A DNA stretch of 64,000 bases from an uncultured Eubacterium sp. (GCA_910589595.1 CAJUTM010000003.1:1-64000), one strand, 5' to 3'. Counted from the stretch's first letter, positions 24,378 through 33,896 are shown. Notes: generated by a model from the letters alone, not told the origin. Program-made: numbers and translations.

Positions 24378-25976
24378 ATGAACGAACGAATGTACCGGAA
24401 AATAATAATGGGAGCGCTGATTGTCTGCGCGCTCGGGGCAGCGGCGCTTTGCCCCCCAAAAAGCCGCGCGGCGGCTCGGGATGCAAAGTCGGTTTCCGTG
24501 TTGGAAAAGAGTATGCTGGCAGCGTCGACAAAATCAATTGCATACCGCAAAGGCAAAGTGAAGTCAACGTCCTATCGCGTGTGGAAAAAGGCTGAAAAAA
24601 TACCGCTCACGAAATCAAAAATGACAATAAAGAAAAAAGGGTGGTACTCGCTTCTGGTGACGACAAATAAAGGGAAGCGGAAAATAAAACACGTGTATTT
24701 TAAAAAGAAGACTTATGCTATCCCTGCTAATACTGTGATAAAGCAAAAATCCGGATATTATTTCATCGTTCCCAAAAAAAATAAAGCGCAGGCCGCCGAA
24801 GTACAAAATGCTTCCCTGCAAAAAGGGGGCAACGTATCCGTCTGGACGCGCGGCGATTCTGCCTGCCGCAGTTGGAAACTGGTGAGCGTCGGCGGAAAGA
24901 AATTCCGCCTGCAAAATGTCAACAGCGGCATGTATCTGGCTGAGAAAGAAAGTGGCGCCCAAAAGGGAAATGCGGTGCAGACGGCGTATGCGGCGAAGAA
25001 TAAAGCGCAGATATTCGAAGCCTGTGACGCGGGTTCTGGTTACGTTTATCTTCGCTGCCGTGCGAGTAAACAATATCTCCACGTGGAGGGAAACAATTTG
25101 CAATTTAGCGGCCGCAGGGCGGCGAAAGCGTGGAAGTTTAAGATGGAAGCGTCTGCTTGTCCGAAGAGTCTTGTTACGATATCCGGAGGAAGTTATCCGT
25201 CGGCGCTTCAGGAAGGGGCGTCATTTACCCTGATGGGATTTGTAAACTCCCGCTATACGATAAAAGCTTTTACGGTTCAGATTGTCAATAGCGCAGGCAA
25301 AATTGTGTTGACAAAGTCTGTGAATCCCAATAGCTGTTTTTACGATATTAAAAATATTGATGCGGCCATAACGTTTGGAAAACTGGCGGCGGGAAAATAT
25401 TTTTACCGGATTGCGGTCAGGGATTCGACGGGAAGAGAGGCCGTATGGGTCAATCGTCCTTTTACGGTGGCGGAACATATGACGACGATAAATCCGATAG
25501 GAACGGCGTCGAACCGCATGTTATCGTATAATACCAATCTGATTGCGGCAGTCGGCCACCAGTCGGCAGGAAATTCACTGGAGAAGAAAGCGTGCGCGTC
25601 TTATGCGTTAGCGTATTGCAATGCCATTCTTTATAACAGTGCGCCGGCCCCGCAGACTTACTGGGCGGGAAGCAGTAATGTGAACTGTGTCTGGAGTAAA
25701 GGCGGTTATCGCTGTCCGGCTTCCGGTTACGGCTCTGAAACTGCTGTGTTACAGGAAGCATATCGGCAGATTCTCGCAGGGAAGCCGTGCATTCTTCATG
25801 TGACAGGAAATACCGAACAGCACTGGCTCTGTATTATCGGTTACAAAAATGTCACCTCTCTTTCGCAGATAACGGCAGCTAATCTGATGGCGATAGACCC
25901 GTGGGACGGAGCAGTGATAACGGTTTCTTCCAAATATAAAGTAAAATCTACATATCGTTTAGGAGTTAAAAATTAG
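24378..25976 (+). CDS. Secreted ricin-domain protein with C39-like cysteine peptidase domain
   Basis: The 532-residue protein has a signal peptide (IIMGALIVCALGAAALC, cleavage near SRAAA). A ricin B-like beta-trefoil follows (about 115-250, e.g. SWKLVSVGGKKFRLQNVNSG, MYLAEKESGAQKGNAVQT, YLHVEGNNLQFSGRRAAKAW), then an Ig-like segment (about 255-355) and a C-terminal peptidase_C39-like domain (about 370-532). The presumed Cys is in KKACASYALAYCN, the His in TEQHWLCIIGYK and the Asp in AIDPWDGA. It is probably a carbohydrate-binding exported protease; the substrate is unknown. The gene starts 14 bp after the aminopeptidase stop and ends at a terminator. Confidence 0.7.
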   Translation: MNERMYRKIIMGALIVCALGAAALCPPKSRAAARDAKSVSVLEKSMLAASTKSIAYRKGKVKSTSYRVWKKAEKIPLTKSKMTIKKKGWYSLLVTTNKGKRKIKHVYFKKKTYAIPANTVIKQKSGYYFIVPKKNKAQAAEVQNASLQKGGNVSVWTRGDSACRSWKLVSVGGKKFRLQNVNSGMYLAEKESGAQKGNAVQTAYAAKNKAQIFEACDAGSGYVYLRCRASKQYLHVEGNNLQFSGRRAAKAWKFKMEASACPKSLVTISGGSYPSALQEGASFTLMGFVNSRYTIKAFTVQIVNSAGKIVLTKSVNPNSCFYDIKNIDAAITFGKLAAGKYFYRIAVRDSTGREAVWVNRPFTVAEHMTTINPIGTASNRMLSYNTNLIAAVGHQSAGNSLEKKACASYALAYCNAILYNSAPAPQTYWAGSSNVNCVWSKGGYRCPASGYGSETAVLQEAYRQILAGKPCILHVTGNTEQHWLCIIGYKNVTSLSQITAANLMAIDPWDGAVITVSSKYKVKSTYRLGVKN

Positions 25977-25989
25977 TTTGTGAGTTATG

Positions 25990-26038
25990 AAAAGGATTGG
26001 AATGTCTCTATCGTTGTGGACAATCCATTCCTTTTTTT
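25990..26038 (+). terminator. Terminator after the ricin/C39-like gene
   Basis: A 12-bp stem AAAAGGATTGGA (25990-26001) / TCCATTCCTTTT (26024-26035) with one T-T mismatch, followed by more Ts. Confidence 0.8.
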
Positions 26039-26081
26039 CTATAATTAAATTAGAAATTGAGAAAGACGGAAAAGAAATATA

Positions 26082-26113
26082 TTGACAAAGTGTAACATAT
26101 AGTATAGTATAAT
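26082..26113 (+). promoter_or_regulatory. recA promoter
   Basis: TTGACA at 26082-26087. A -10 is either TAGTAT at 26105-26110 (17-bp spacer) or TATAAT at 26108-26113 (20-bp spacer); the region is a run of overlapping TATA-like hexamers. It is followed at once by an SOS box. Confidence 0.65.
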
Positions 26114-26118
26114 AAGCA

Positions 26119-26130
26119 GAACATCCGTTC
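26119..26130. promoter_or_regulatory. LexA/DinR (SOS) box upstream of recA
   Basis: GAACATCCGTTC fits the Gram-positive LexA consensus GAAC-N4-GTTC exactly. It lies 5 bp after the -10 region, where LexA binding would block transcription; RecA-stimulated LexA cleavage would derepress recA and recX. No lexA gene is in the window. Confidence 0.88.
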
Positions 26131-26218
26131 GGTATTGCGTGCGCACGGACGCCGCGGCATTTTCCGGACGTACATAAAAGACAGGAGACAGAAGTTCCCT
26201 GCGTAAACGGAGGTAAAC

Positions 26219-27283
26219 ATGGAAAAGGATTCAAATAAAATAAAAGCGCTGGAAGCGGCGATTGCACAAATTGAAAAAAACTATGGACAGGGTTCCATTA
26301 TGAAATTGGGAGATACCCGCCACATGCAGGTTGAGGCTGTGCCGACCGGTTCGCTCAGTCTGGATTTGGCGTTGGGGGTAGGCGGCATTCCCAAGGGCCG
26401 CATTGTCGAGATATATGGGCCGGAGTCCAGTGGTAAGACGACGGTTGCCCTGCATATGGTGGCCGAGGTACAGAAGCAGGGCGGTATCGCCGGTTTTATT
26501 GACGCCGAGCATGCGCTCGACCCCGTCTATGCCAAAAACATCGGTGTAAATATTGACGAGTTATACATATCCCAGCCGGACAGCGGGGAGCAGGCGATGG
26601 AGATTACAGAGACGATGGTGCGTTCGGGAGCAGTTGATATCGTCATTGTGGACTCTGTGGCGGCGTTAGTGCCAAAGGCAGAGATTGACGGCGACATGGG
26701 AGACTCCCATGTCGGCTTACAGGCGCGTCTGATGAGTCAGGCGCTGCGCAAACTGACAAGCGTAATTAACAAATCCAATTGTACGGTTATTTTTATTAAC
26801 CAGTTGCGTGAGAAAATCGGCGTTATGTTTGGAAATCCGGAGACTACTACGGGTGGCCGTGCGCTGAAGTTCTATGCTTCCGTCCGCATGGACGTGCGGA
26901 GGATTGAGACATTGTCGCAGGCAGGGGAAAAGATTGGTAACCGTGTCCGCGTCAAAGTGGTGAAGAACAAAGTTGCCCCGCCTTTTCAGGAGGCAGAGTT
27001 TGACATTATGTTTGGCAAGGGCATTTCCCGCGAGGGCGATTTGCTGGATTTGGCAGCAAAGAACGATATCATTCTTAAGAGCGGCGCATGGTATTCCTAT
27101 CAGGGAGAGCGGATTGGACAGGGACGGGAGAACGCCAAGAAATATCTGATTGACCATCCGGACATATTCGCGCAGGTAGACGCCGCCGTGCGCTCCCAGT
27201 GTATGCCTCAGGCAGAGGACGGGCAGGCGGAAGAAGCGGCAGAGGAAAAAGGCGCGGCCGCTAAATCAAAAAAGGATAAGTAA
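26219..27283 (+). CDS. recA: Recombinase RecA
   Basis: RecA forms filaments on single-stranded DNA, drives strand exchange and triggers LexA cleavage. The 354-residue protein has all landmarks: Walker A GPESSGKTTVALH, IDAEHALDPVYAKNIGVN, Walker B VDIVIVDSVAALVPKAEI, the L1/L2 loops with ARLMSQALRKLTSVINKSNC and GNPETTTGGRALKFYASVRM, and an acidic/Lys-rich tail. GGAGGT precedes the start. It is followed 5 bp later by recX, as in many Firmicutes. Confidence 0.98.
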   Translation: MEKDSNKIKALEAAIAQIEKNYGQGSIMKLGDTRHMQVEAVPTGSLSLDLALGVGGIPKGRIVEIYGPESSGKTTVALHMVAEVQKQGGIAGFIDAEHALDPVYAKNIGVNIDELYISQPDSGEQAMEITETMVRSGAVDIVIVDSVAALVPKAEIDGDMGDSHVGLQARLMSQALRKLTSVINKSNCTVIFINQLREKIGVMFGNPETTTGGRALKFYASVRMDVRRIETLSQAGEKIGNRVRVKVVKNKVAPPFQEAEFDIMFGKGISREGDLLDLAAKNDIILKSGAWYSYQGERIGQGRENAKKYLIDHPDIFAQVDAAVRSQCMPQAEDGQAEEAAEEKGAAAKSKKDK

Positions 27284-27288
27284 TCCAT

Positions 27289-27816
27289 ATGTCAGAGAGA
27301 GAACAGGAACGAATGCTGCAGGAGATTCCCCTGCCGGAGCAGAAAGAATGTAAAAAAGCGGCAGAGCGGGCCATGAAGTTGCTGCTGCAGCAAGACCGCA
27401 CCCGAAAGGAATTGCAGGACAGGCTGTACAGAGCCGGTTTTTCGGAGCGGGCGGCAGAATATGCGCTGGCCTATGTATCGGGGTACGGATATATTGATGA
27501 TTTCCGCTATGCTTCCCGATACATATCTTTCCAAAAGGACAAACGGAGTCGCAAAGAGCTTCGTTACAAACTTCTGGATAAGGGCGTCGATTCGGAAGTG
27601 ATTGCCGCTGCCTTTGAGCAGTACGGGCCGGAAGATGAGTACGGGGCGATTCGCAGACTTTTGCAAAAGCGTTTAAAAGGGGCAAAACTGATAGAGACAG
27701 ACATGGAGACGAAGAACAAAATCATAGCCTTTTTTGCCAGAAAAGGCTATGCGCTGTCTTCTGTAAAACGGGTGATGAAAGAGTGGGGGGAGACAGAAAG
27801 CAACGGAAGCTTATAA
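27289..27816 (+). CDS. recX: RecA regulator RecX
   Basis: RecX binds the RecA filament groove and modulates its activity. The 175-residue protein is mostly helical repeats with typical signatures: AMKLLLQQDRTRKELQDRLY, DDFRYASRYISFQKDKRSRK and KKGYALSSVKRVMKEW-like end (here ARKGYALSSVKRVMKEWGE). It directly follows recA on the same transcript and ends in a terminator, so it is under SOS control. Confidence 0.9.
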   Translation: MSEREQERMLQEIPLPEQKECKKAAERAMKLLLQQDRTRKELQDRLYRAGFSERAAEYALAYVSGYGYIDDFRYASRYISFQKDKRSRKELRYKLLDKGVDSEVIAAAFEQYGPEDEYGAIRRLLQKRLKGAKLIETDMETKNKIIAFFARKGYALSSVKRVMKEWGETESNGSL

Positions 27817-27840
27817 AGGGAAATAACAGTTATAAGTTTT
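27810..27840 (+). terminator. Terminator of recA-recX
   Basis: CTTATAA (27810-27816) / TTATAAG (27830-27836) with a 13-base loop and TTTTT following. The stem begins inside the last recX codons. Confidence 0.6.
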
Positions 27841-27843
27841 TGG

Positions 27844-27872
27844 TTGCTTTTTGATTTGTCATTGTGTATAAT
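27844..27872 (+). promoter_or_regulatory. Promoter of glmM
   Basis: TTGCTT (27844-27849), 17-bp spacer, TATAAT (27867-27872), just after the recX terminator and about 75 bases before the glmM start. Confidence 0.6.
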
Positions 27873-27948
27873 GTAGTACATATGGAGTTTTGGGAGAAGT
27901 GCGCCCAAATTTAGTTTTTTTGCCATGAATGGCGGATTGGAGTTTGAC

Positions 27949-29295
27949 ATGAAATACTTTGGAACGGATGGTTTTCGCGGTGAAGCAAATGTTACCCTGA
28001 CTGTGGAACATGCATACAAAGTGGGACGTTTCTTAGGACACTATTTTCAGAATGATGACCATGCGGTTCGTGTTGTAATAGGAAAGGATACACGATTGTC
28101 CGGCTATATGTTTGAGACGGCATTGGCTTCCGGATTGACTGCGAGCGGAGCGAGCGTGTACGAACTGCATGTTACGACGACGCCCAGTGTTTCCTATTTG
28201 GTACGAAAAGAAAACTTTGATTGCGGGATAATGATTTCTGCCAGCCACAACCCTTACTATGATAACGGTATTAAAGTAATCAATGGCGAGGGGCATAAGC
28301 TGGAGCCGGAAGTAGAAGAACAGATTGAAAAGTATATAGATGGAGAGGTGCCGGAATTACCGTTTGCCAAGCGGGAGAATATCGGCCGCTGCTTTGACTA
28401 TACAAAGGGGCGCGATGATTATATTCAATATTTGAAGAGTCTGGTAAAGAAGCCGTTTGACGGAAAGACCGTCGCTCTCGATTTATCGAACGGCTCGGCT
28501 TCGATGATTGCCAAAGATATTTTTGAGGAGCTGGGGGCGCAGGTGATTGCCCGCCATGCCGAGCCCAATGGCATTAATATAAACCGCAGATGTGGTTCTA
28601 CGCATATTGAGGCGCTGCAGGCTTTAGTTTATGATACCGGAGCCGATATTGGTTTCGCCTATGACGGGGATGCTGATCGGTGTCTGGCAGTAGATGATGA
28701 TGGCAAGGTCATCGACGGAGACCATATCTTATATTTGTGCGGGAAATATTTAAAAGAACAGGGAAAGCTGAAAGACGATACGGTTGTGACTACGGTAATG
28801 TCCAATATGGGACTTTACAAGGCTTTTGACAAGTTGGGAATACGTTACGAGCAGACCGCGGTAGGCGATAAGTATGTCTGTGAAAATATGATGGCAAACG
28901 ATTATAAGATAGGCGGCGAGCAGTCCGGCCACATTATTTTTAAAGAGCATGCAGTGACAGGGGACGGTATCCTCACTTCCCTGATGGTTATGGAAGCGTG
29001 GCAGCATTATGACAAGCCTCTCTCGGTGCTGACAAAAGAACTTATCATATATCCGCAACTGCTTGTCAATGTAAAAGTAAAAGACAAAGTGGCGGCCAGA
29101 GATGACGCGGACGTACAGAAAGCAGCACAGGAAGTGGCGGAAAACCTCAGTGAAAAAGGGCGGCTGCTTCTTCGCGAAAGCGGCACGGAGCCGTTGATAC
29201 GCGTTATGGTAGAGGCAGAGACGGATGAGATGTGTCGGGAGAACGTGGATTATATCGTTCAGGTGTTGAAGAAAAAAGGACACATAGTGGAATAA
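27949..29295 (+). CDS. glmM: Phosphoglucosamine mutase
   Basis: GlmM interconverts glucosamine-6-phosphate and glucosamine-1-phosphate on the way to UDP-GlcNAc for peptidoglycan. The 448-residue protein starts MKYFGTDGFRGEAN and has the phosphoserine loop MISASHNPYYDNGIK, the metal loop YDGDADRCLAVDDDG, the sugar-binding GGEQSGHIIF and the phosphate-binding RESGTEPLIRVMVE. The start at 27949 fits the family and follows GGAG; eight upstream codons in frame are not family-like. Confidence 0.97.
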   Translation: MKYFGTDGFRGEANVTLTVEHAYKVGRFLGHYFQNDDHAVRVVIGKDTRLSGYMFETALASGLTASGASVYELHVTTTPSVSYLVRKENFDCGIMISASHNPYYDNGIKVINGEGHKLEPEVEEQIEKYIDGEVPELPFAKRENIGRCFDYTKGRDDYIQYLKSLVKKPFDGKTVALDLSNGSASMIAKDIFEELGAQVIARHAEPNGININRRCGSTHIEALQALVYDTGADIGFAYDGDADRCLAVDDDGKVIDGDHILYLCGKYLKEQGKLKDDTVVTTVMSNMGLYKAFDKLGIRYEQTAVGDKYVCENMMANDYKIGGEQSGHIIFKEHAVTGDGILTSLMVMEAWQHYDKPLSVLTKELIIYPQLLVNVKVKDKVAARDDADVQKAAQEVAENLSEKGRLLLRESGTEPLIRVMVEAETDEMCRENVDYIVQVLKKKGHIVE

Positions 29296-29316
29296 AGGAT
29301 AAAAGGAGAATTCAAG

Positions 29317-30456
29317 ATGAAAGGTGCATTTTACACAGGGAAATACCGCAATGTATTTGCTGAACTGGGACATTCACAGGATGAAATTGACAAAAAGCTA
29401 AAAGAAGCTTTTCATACCGTTTTTTATGGGGCGGAGGGGGAAAAATTCTATTTTGAATCCGGTGACGATATGGGCTATTTTGAAGATACCGGAAACTTTG
29501 ACGCGAGAACAGAGGGAATGTCCTATGCGATGATGATGTGCGTGCAGATGGATATGAAAAATGAGTTTGACCGCGTATGGAAATGGGCGAGAACTTATAT
29601 GTATATGGAGGACGGTTATAACAAAGGATATTTTGCGTGGTCGTGCAAGACGGATGGCACGAAAAATGACCACGGTCCGGCGCCTGACGGAGAAGAATTT
29701 TTCGCGATGTCACTGTTTTTTGCTTCCCACCGCTGGGGAGACGGAGAGGGCATTTTCAATTATTCGCAGGAGGCAAGAAATATTTTGAGCGCCTGCATTC
29801 ACAATGGGGAAAAAGAGGCGGGAGACCCGATTATGGAGCCGGAAAACTATCTTATCCGTTTTATTCCAAGCCGCAAGTTCAGCGACCCGTCGTATCATTG
29901 CGCTCACTTCTATGAATTGTTCTCATTGTGGGCAAATGAAGAAGACCGCCCGTTTTGGAAAAAGGCGGCAAAGGCAAGCCGTGAATATTTAAAACTTGCC
30001 TGCCATCCGGAGACGGGACTAGCTGCTGAATATGCTTATTATGATGGCTCTCCTTATGACAAGGAGCATGATATTTTTGGCCGCCACGACTGGTTTTACA
30101 GCGACTCATATCGAGTAATTGCCAATCTTGGCTTAGATTATGAATGGTTTGCCGCAGATGAGTGGAATGTAGAGAATAGTAATAAAATTCAGAAGTTTTT
30201 CTGCGAGACACATAAGGATGAAGAGTTTAAGATTTATGAGATTGACGGTACGGTTATCGACCAGCCGGCGCTTCATCCGGTAGCGATTATTGCAACGAAT
30301 GCGCAGGGGGCGCTGGCGGCTGACGGGCCGTATGCGGCAGAATGTGTGGAGCGTTTCTGGAATACGCCGCTTCGCACGGGAGAGCGGCGATACTACGATA
30401 ATTGTCTGTATTTGTTTGCACTTCTGGCATTGAGCGGGAACTATCGAATTTATTAA
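29317..30456 (+). CDS. GH8 reducing-end xylose-releasing exo-oligoxylanase
   Basis: This cytoplasmic enzyme (no signal peptide, 379 residues) removes xylose from the reducing end of xylo-oligosaccharides (Rex, EC 3.2.1.156). It has the GH8 pattern: FDARTEGMSYAMMMCVQM with the general acid Glu66, the FYELFSLWANEEDRPFWKKA segment, HDWFYSDSYR with the probable base Asp263 and DQPALHPVAI containing His320. The positions agree with those of the characterised Bacillus halodurans Rex. It pairs logically with the secreted GH10 xylanase at 58149, although the two are 28 kb apart. GGAG precedes the start. Confidence 0.88.
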   Translation: MKGAFYTGKYRNVFAELGHSQDEIDKKLKEAFHTVFYGAEGEKFYFESGDDMGYFEDTGNFDARTEGMSYAMMMCVQMDMKNEFDRVWKWARTYMYMEDGYNKGYFAWSCKTDGTKNDHGPAPDGEEFFAMSLFFASHRWGDGEGIFNYSQEARNILSACIHNGEKEAGDPIMEPENYLIRFIPSRKFSDPSYHCAHFYELFSLWANEEDRPFWKKAAKASREYLKLACHPETGLAAEYAYYDGSPYDKEHDIFGRHDWFYSDSYRVIANLGLDYEWFAADEWNVENSNKIQKFFCETHKDEEFKIYEIDGTVIDQPALHPVAIIATNAQGALAADGPYAAECVERFWNTPLRTGERRYYDNCLYLFALLALSGNYRIY

Positions 30457-30484
30457 ATATAATTTATAATCGGAGGAAAGTAAA

Positions 30485-31798
30485 ATGAGTTACACAGTTG
30501 AGAATTTAGAAAAAAGTATGGCAAAATTGACAATTACGGTAAGCGCTGAGGACTTTGAGGCAGCTATGGTGAAATCATTCAATAAGAATAAAAACAGTAT
30601 CAGCATTCAGGGTTTCCGCAAAGGGAAAGCTCCGCGCAAAATGGTTGAGAAGTTATACGGGCCGGAAGTGTTCTATGAAGACGCTGCAAATTTTGCCATT
30701 CCGGATGCCTATGAAGAGGCAGCCAAAGACAGCGGGCTTGAGATTGTGTCCCGTCCGGAGATTGATGTCGTAGATATTGGCAAGGGCAAGGAGTTTGTGT
30801 TCTCCGCTACTGTGGCCCTGAAGCCGGAAGTGACGCTCGGTGAGTACAAAGGACTTGAAGTGGAGAAGAAAGTCGTAAAAATTATGGCGGCGGATGTCAA
30901 CGCAGAACTGGAAAAGGTTCGCGAGCAGAACAGCCGTATGGTAACAGTAGACAATCGCGGAATTAAAAAGGATGATACAGCCGTTATTGATTTTGAAGGT
31001 TTTGTAGACGGAGAAGCTTTTGCAGGAGGAAAGGGAGAAGATTATCCGTTAGTAATCGGCAGCCATTCGTTTATTGATGATTTTGAAGACCAGTTGATTG
31101 GTAAGAAAACCGGCGATGAGGTAGAAGTCAATGTAAGTTTTCCGGAGGAATATCACGAGGCTTCCCTGAAAGGAAAACCGGCGCTGTTTAAGGTTACTAT
31201 AAAGGAAATTAAAAATAAAGAACTTCCGAAGCTCGATGATGAATTTGCGAGTGAAGTATCTGAATTTGAGACACTGAAAGACTACAAAGCAAGTGTGAAG
31301 AAGTCGCTCACTGAAAAGAGAAAAGAAGAAGTTAAGAGAGAGAAAGAAAACGAAGTAATCGAAAAAGCCATCGAAAATATTTCAGTAGAAATACCAGAAG
31401 CGATGATTGATGAACAGGTACAGCAGATGGTACAGGAATTTGCTTCCCGCATTTCCAGTCAGGGCATTTCCTTTGAACAGTATATGCAGATGACAGGAAT
31501 GACGCCGAATGCCCTTATGGGTCAGATGAAGCCGGAAGCCGAGAAACGCATTAAAACGAGATTGACGTTGGAGGCCATTGTCAAGGCAGAGGGAATTAAA
31601 GCATCGGATAAAGAAATTGAGGCGGAGATGGAAAAGATGGCCGCTATGTATCAGATGGAAGTTGACAAAGTCAAAGAGATGATGGGTGAGACGGAGAGAG
31701 AACAGATTGCGATGGACGTGGCGGTTCAGAAAGCAGTAGACTTGATAGTTAAAAATGCAGTAGAGGTTGAAAAGAGCGAAGAAGAGAAAGAAGAGTAA
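30485..31798 (+). CDS. tig: Trigger factor (ribosome-associated chaperone, peptidyl-prolyl isomerase)
   Basis: The 437-residue protein has the ribosome-docking loop (GFRKGKAPRKMVEKLYG), the FKBP-type isomerase domain (about 150-245, DTAVIDFEGFVDGEAFAGGK and FPEEYHEASLKGKPALFKV) and the C-terminal helical arms (LTEKRKEEVKREKENEVIEK). It helps nascent chains fold at the exit tunnel. It is followed 34 bp later by clpP and clpX, the common bacterial order. GGAGGAAAG is the ribosome binding site. Confidence 0.97.
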   Translation: MSYTVENLEKSMAKLTITVSAEDFEAAMVKSFNKNKNSISIQGFRKGKAPRKMVEKLYGPEVFYEDAANFAIPDAYEEAAKDSGLEIVSRPEIDVVDIGKGKEFVFSATVALKPEVTLGEYKGLEVEKKVVKIMAADVNAELEKVREQNSRMVTVDNRGIKKDDTAVIDFEGFVDGEAFAGGKGEDYPLVIGSHSFIDDFEDQLIGKKTGDEVEVNVSFPEEYHEASLKGKPALFKVTIKEIKNKELPKLDDEFASEVSEFETLKDYKASVKKSLTEKRKEEVKREKENEVIEKAIENISVEIPEAMIDEQVQQMVQEFASRISSQGISFEQYMQMTGMTPNALMGQMKPEAEKRIKTRLTLEAIVKAEGIKASDKEIEAEMEKMAAMYQMEVDKVKEMMGETEREQIAMDVAVQKAVDLIVKNAVEVEKSEEEKEE

Positions 31799-31832
31799 TA
31801 AATTATAAAAATGGATTGGAGGTATCGAGGTT

Positions 31833-32438
31833 ATGGCACTAGTACCTTATGTCATTGAGCAGACGAGCCGCGGCGGCGAGCGTTCCTATGATATTTATTC
31901 CCGCCTGCTCAAGGAGCGGATTATATTTTTAGCGGACGAAGTCAATGACCAGACGGCAAGTCTTGTAGTGGCTCAGCTTTTGTTTTTAGAATCAGAGGAC
32001 CCCAATAAGGATATTCAGTTATATATTAATAGTCCGGGCGGTTCTGTTACGGCAGGTATGGCAATCTATGACACGATGAATTATGTCAAATGCGATGTGT
32101 CGACGATTTGTATCGGTCTGGCAGCCAGCATGGGAGCATTTTTGCTCTCCAGCGGGGCAAAGGGAAAGCGTTTTGCCCTGCCGAATGCCGAGGTTATGAT
32201 ACATCAGCCATCGGGCGGCGCCAAAGGACAGGCAACGGAAATTCAGATTGTTGCCGAGAATATACTGAAGACAAAGAAAAAGTTGAATGAGATTTTGGCA
32301 GCAAACACAGGCCAGACCGTAGAGAAAGTGACAGAGGATACGGAGCGCGATAATTTTATGAGCGCGGAAGAGGCGAAAGAGTACGGTTTGATTGATGAAA
32401 TCGTTGTCAATCGAAGTGAAACGGAAGAGAAAGAATAG
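31833..32438 (+). CDS. clpP: ATP-dependent Clp protease proteolytic subunit
   Basis: ClpP forms the two-ring chamber that degrades proteins fed by ClpX. The 201-residue protein has YDIYSRLLKERIIFL, the catalytic Ser in GLAASMGAFLLSSG, the His in EVMIHQPSGG and the Asp in TERDNFMSAEEAKEYGLID. GGAGGT lies upstream. It is followed by a stable hairpin before clpX. Confidence 0.98.
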   Translation: MALVPYVIEQTSRGGERSYDIYSRLLKERIIFLADEVNDQTASLVVAQLLFLESEDPNKDIQLYINSPGGSVTAGMAIYDTMNYVKCDVSTICIGLAASMGAFLLSSGAKGKRFALPNAEVMIHQPSGGAKGQATEIQIVAENILKTKKKLNEILAANTGQTVEKVTEDTERDNFMSAEEAKEYGLIDEIVVNRSETEEKE

Positions 32439-32444
32439 ATAAAT

Positions 32445-32474
32445 AAAATGGTGTCGCAGTGCCGGCGCCATTTT
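32445..32474 (+). terminator. Hairpin between clpP and clpX (attenuator or processing site)
   Basis: A 12-bp stem AAAATGGTGTCG / CGGCGCCATTTT with two G-U pairs and a six-base loop. No U run follows, so full termination is doubtful; it could lower clpX expression relative to clpP or protect the clpP mRNA end. Confidence 0.5.
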
Positions 32475-32551
32475 GCAGTATGATGGAAAAGAATAAGAAT
32501 GCGCATTAAGTAAATGTGAACAGTGTTTACATTGCAGAAACGAGGTTAATT

Positions 32552-33868
32552 ATGGCTGGAAAAATGAATGACAATATGCCGATACTTCATTGCTCCTTTT
32601 GCGGCAAGACGGAAAAGCAGGTGCAAAAGCTGATTGCCGGCCCCAGCGGCGTTTATATTTGCGATGAATGTGTTGATATTTGCGACGAAATTTTAGCAGA
32701 GGAATTTGAGGAAAAATATGAGGCCGAAGCAGAGGAAAATGAAATTAATCTTCTGAAACCGAAAGAAATTAAAGAATTTCTGGATGAATATGTCGTGGGA
32801 CAGGAAGAGGCCAAGAGGGCGTTGTCAGTAGCGGTTTACAACCATTACAAACGAATACTGGCAGGAAAAGATATGGATGTCGAATTACAGAAAAGTAATA
32901 TTCTTATGGTTGGACCGACCGGTTCCGGGAAAACATATCTGGCACAGACATTGGCTAAAATATTAAATGTACCGTTTGCTATCGCAGACGCTACAACATT
33001 GACAGAGGCCGGATATGTCGGGGAAGATGTGGAAAACATTTTGCTGAAGATTATTCAGGCGGCAGATTATGATATCAAACGCGCAGAGTATGGAATCGTC
33101 TACTTGGATGAGATAGATAAGATTACAAAAAAGGCGGAGAATGTGTCGATTACGAGAGATGTGTCCGGCGAGGGCGTACAGCAGGCGCTGTTAAAAATTC
33201 TCGAGGGCACGGAAGCAAGCGTGCCGCCGCAGGGAGGAAGAAAACACCCGCAGCAGGAATTTTTCCATATTGATACGAGTAATATTCTCTTTATATGCGG
33301 CGGTGCGTTCGATGGTCTGGATAAGATTATCAGCTCCCGTATTGACAAGAAATCCATTGGTTTCAACGCAGATATCGTTGACCCGACGGAGCAGAATGTT
33401 GGGGAACTGTTCAAACAGGCACTGCCACAGGATTTTGTGAAATTTGGTCTGATACCGGAATTTATCGGCCGTGTGCCGGTCACGGTTGCGCTTGATTTGC
33501 TGGACGAGGAGGCGCTGAAAGAAATACTCACAAGACCGAAGAATGCGATTACCAAACAGTACCAGAAACTTTTATCACTGGATGGCGTCAAACTCACTTT
33601 TGATGAAGATGCGATTACGGAAGTGGCGCGTTTGTCCAATGAAAGAAAAACCGGGGCGCGCGGACTTCGGGCAATTTTGGAAACCAGTATGATGGATTAT
33701 ATGTTTGAGCTTCCATCGCGGGAGGAAGTTTCCGAGTGCATTATTACCAAAGAAGTAATACAGGGTTCCGGCGCTCCGAAATATCTCGCTGCCGGCGGGG
33801 ACGAGGTTCCTATGCTGGAATTAAAAGATTCGGCTTCTGTGGAAGCAAAGAGCGAAGAGAGCGCTTAA
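32552..33868 (+). CDS. clpX: ATP-dependent Clp protease ATP-binding subunit ClpX
   Basis: ClpX unfolds tagged proteins and threads them into ClpP. The 438-residue product has the N-terminal zinc-binding domain (CSFCGKTEKQVQK ... CDECVDIC), Walker A GPTGSGKTYLAQTLA, Walker B IVYLDEIDKI, the pore loop GYVGEDVE, and the C-terminal EFIGRVPVTVALD and RLSNERKTGARGLRAILE segments. The start at 32552 follows GAGG and matches the family; 12 codons of upstream open frame do not. Confidence 0.97.
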   Translation: MAGKMNDNMPILHCSFCGKTEKQVQKLIAGPSGVYICDECVDICDEILAEEFEEKYEAEAEENEINLLKPKEIKEFLDEYVVGQEEAKRALSVAVYNHYKRILAGKDMDVELQKSNILMVGPTGSGKTYLAQTLAKILNVPFAIADATTLTEAGYVGEDVENILLKIIQAADYDIKRAEYGIVYLDEIDKITKKAENVSITRDVSGEGVQQALLKILEGTEASVPPQGGRKHPQQEFFHIDTSNILFICGGAFDGLDKIISSRIDKKSIGFNADIVDPTEQNVGELFKQALPQDFVKFGLIPEFIGRVPVTVALDLLDEEALKEILTRPKNAITKQYQKLLSLDGVKLTFDEDAITEVARLSNERKTGARGLRAILETSMMDYMFELPSREEVSECIITKEVIQGSGAPKYLAAGGDEVPMLELKDSASVEAKSEESA

Positions 33869-33896
33869 AAACAGTGAATAGATAGGATTGAGAGAC

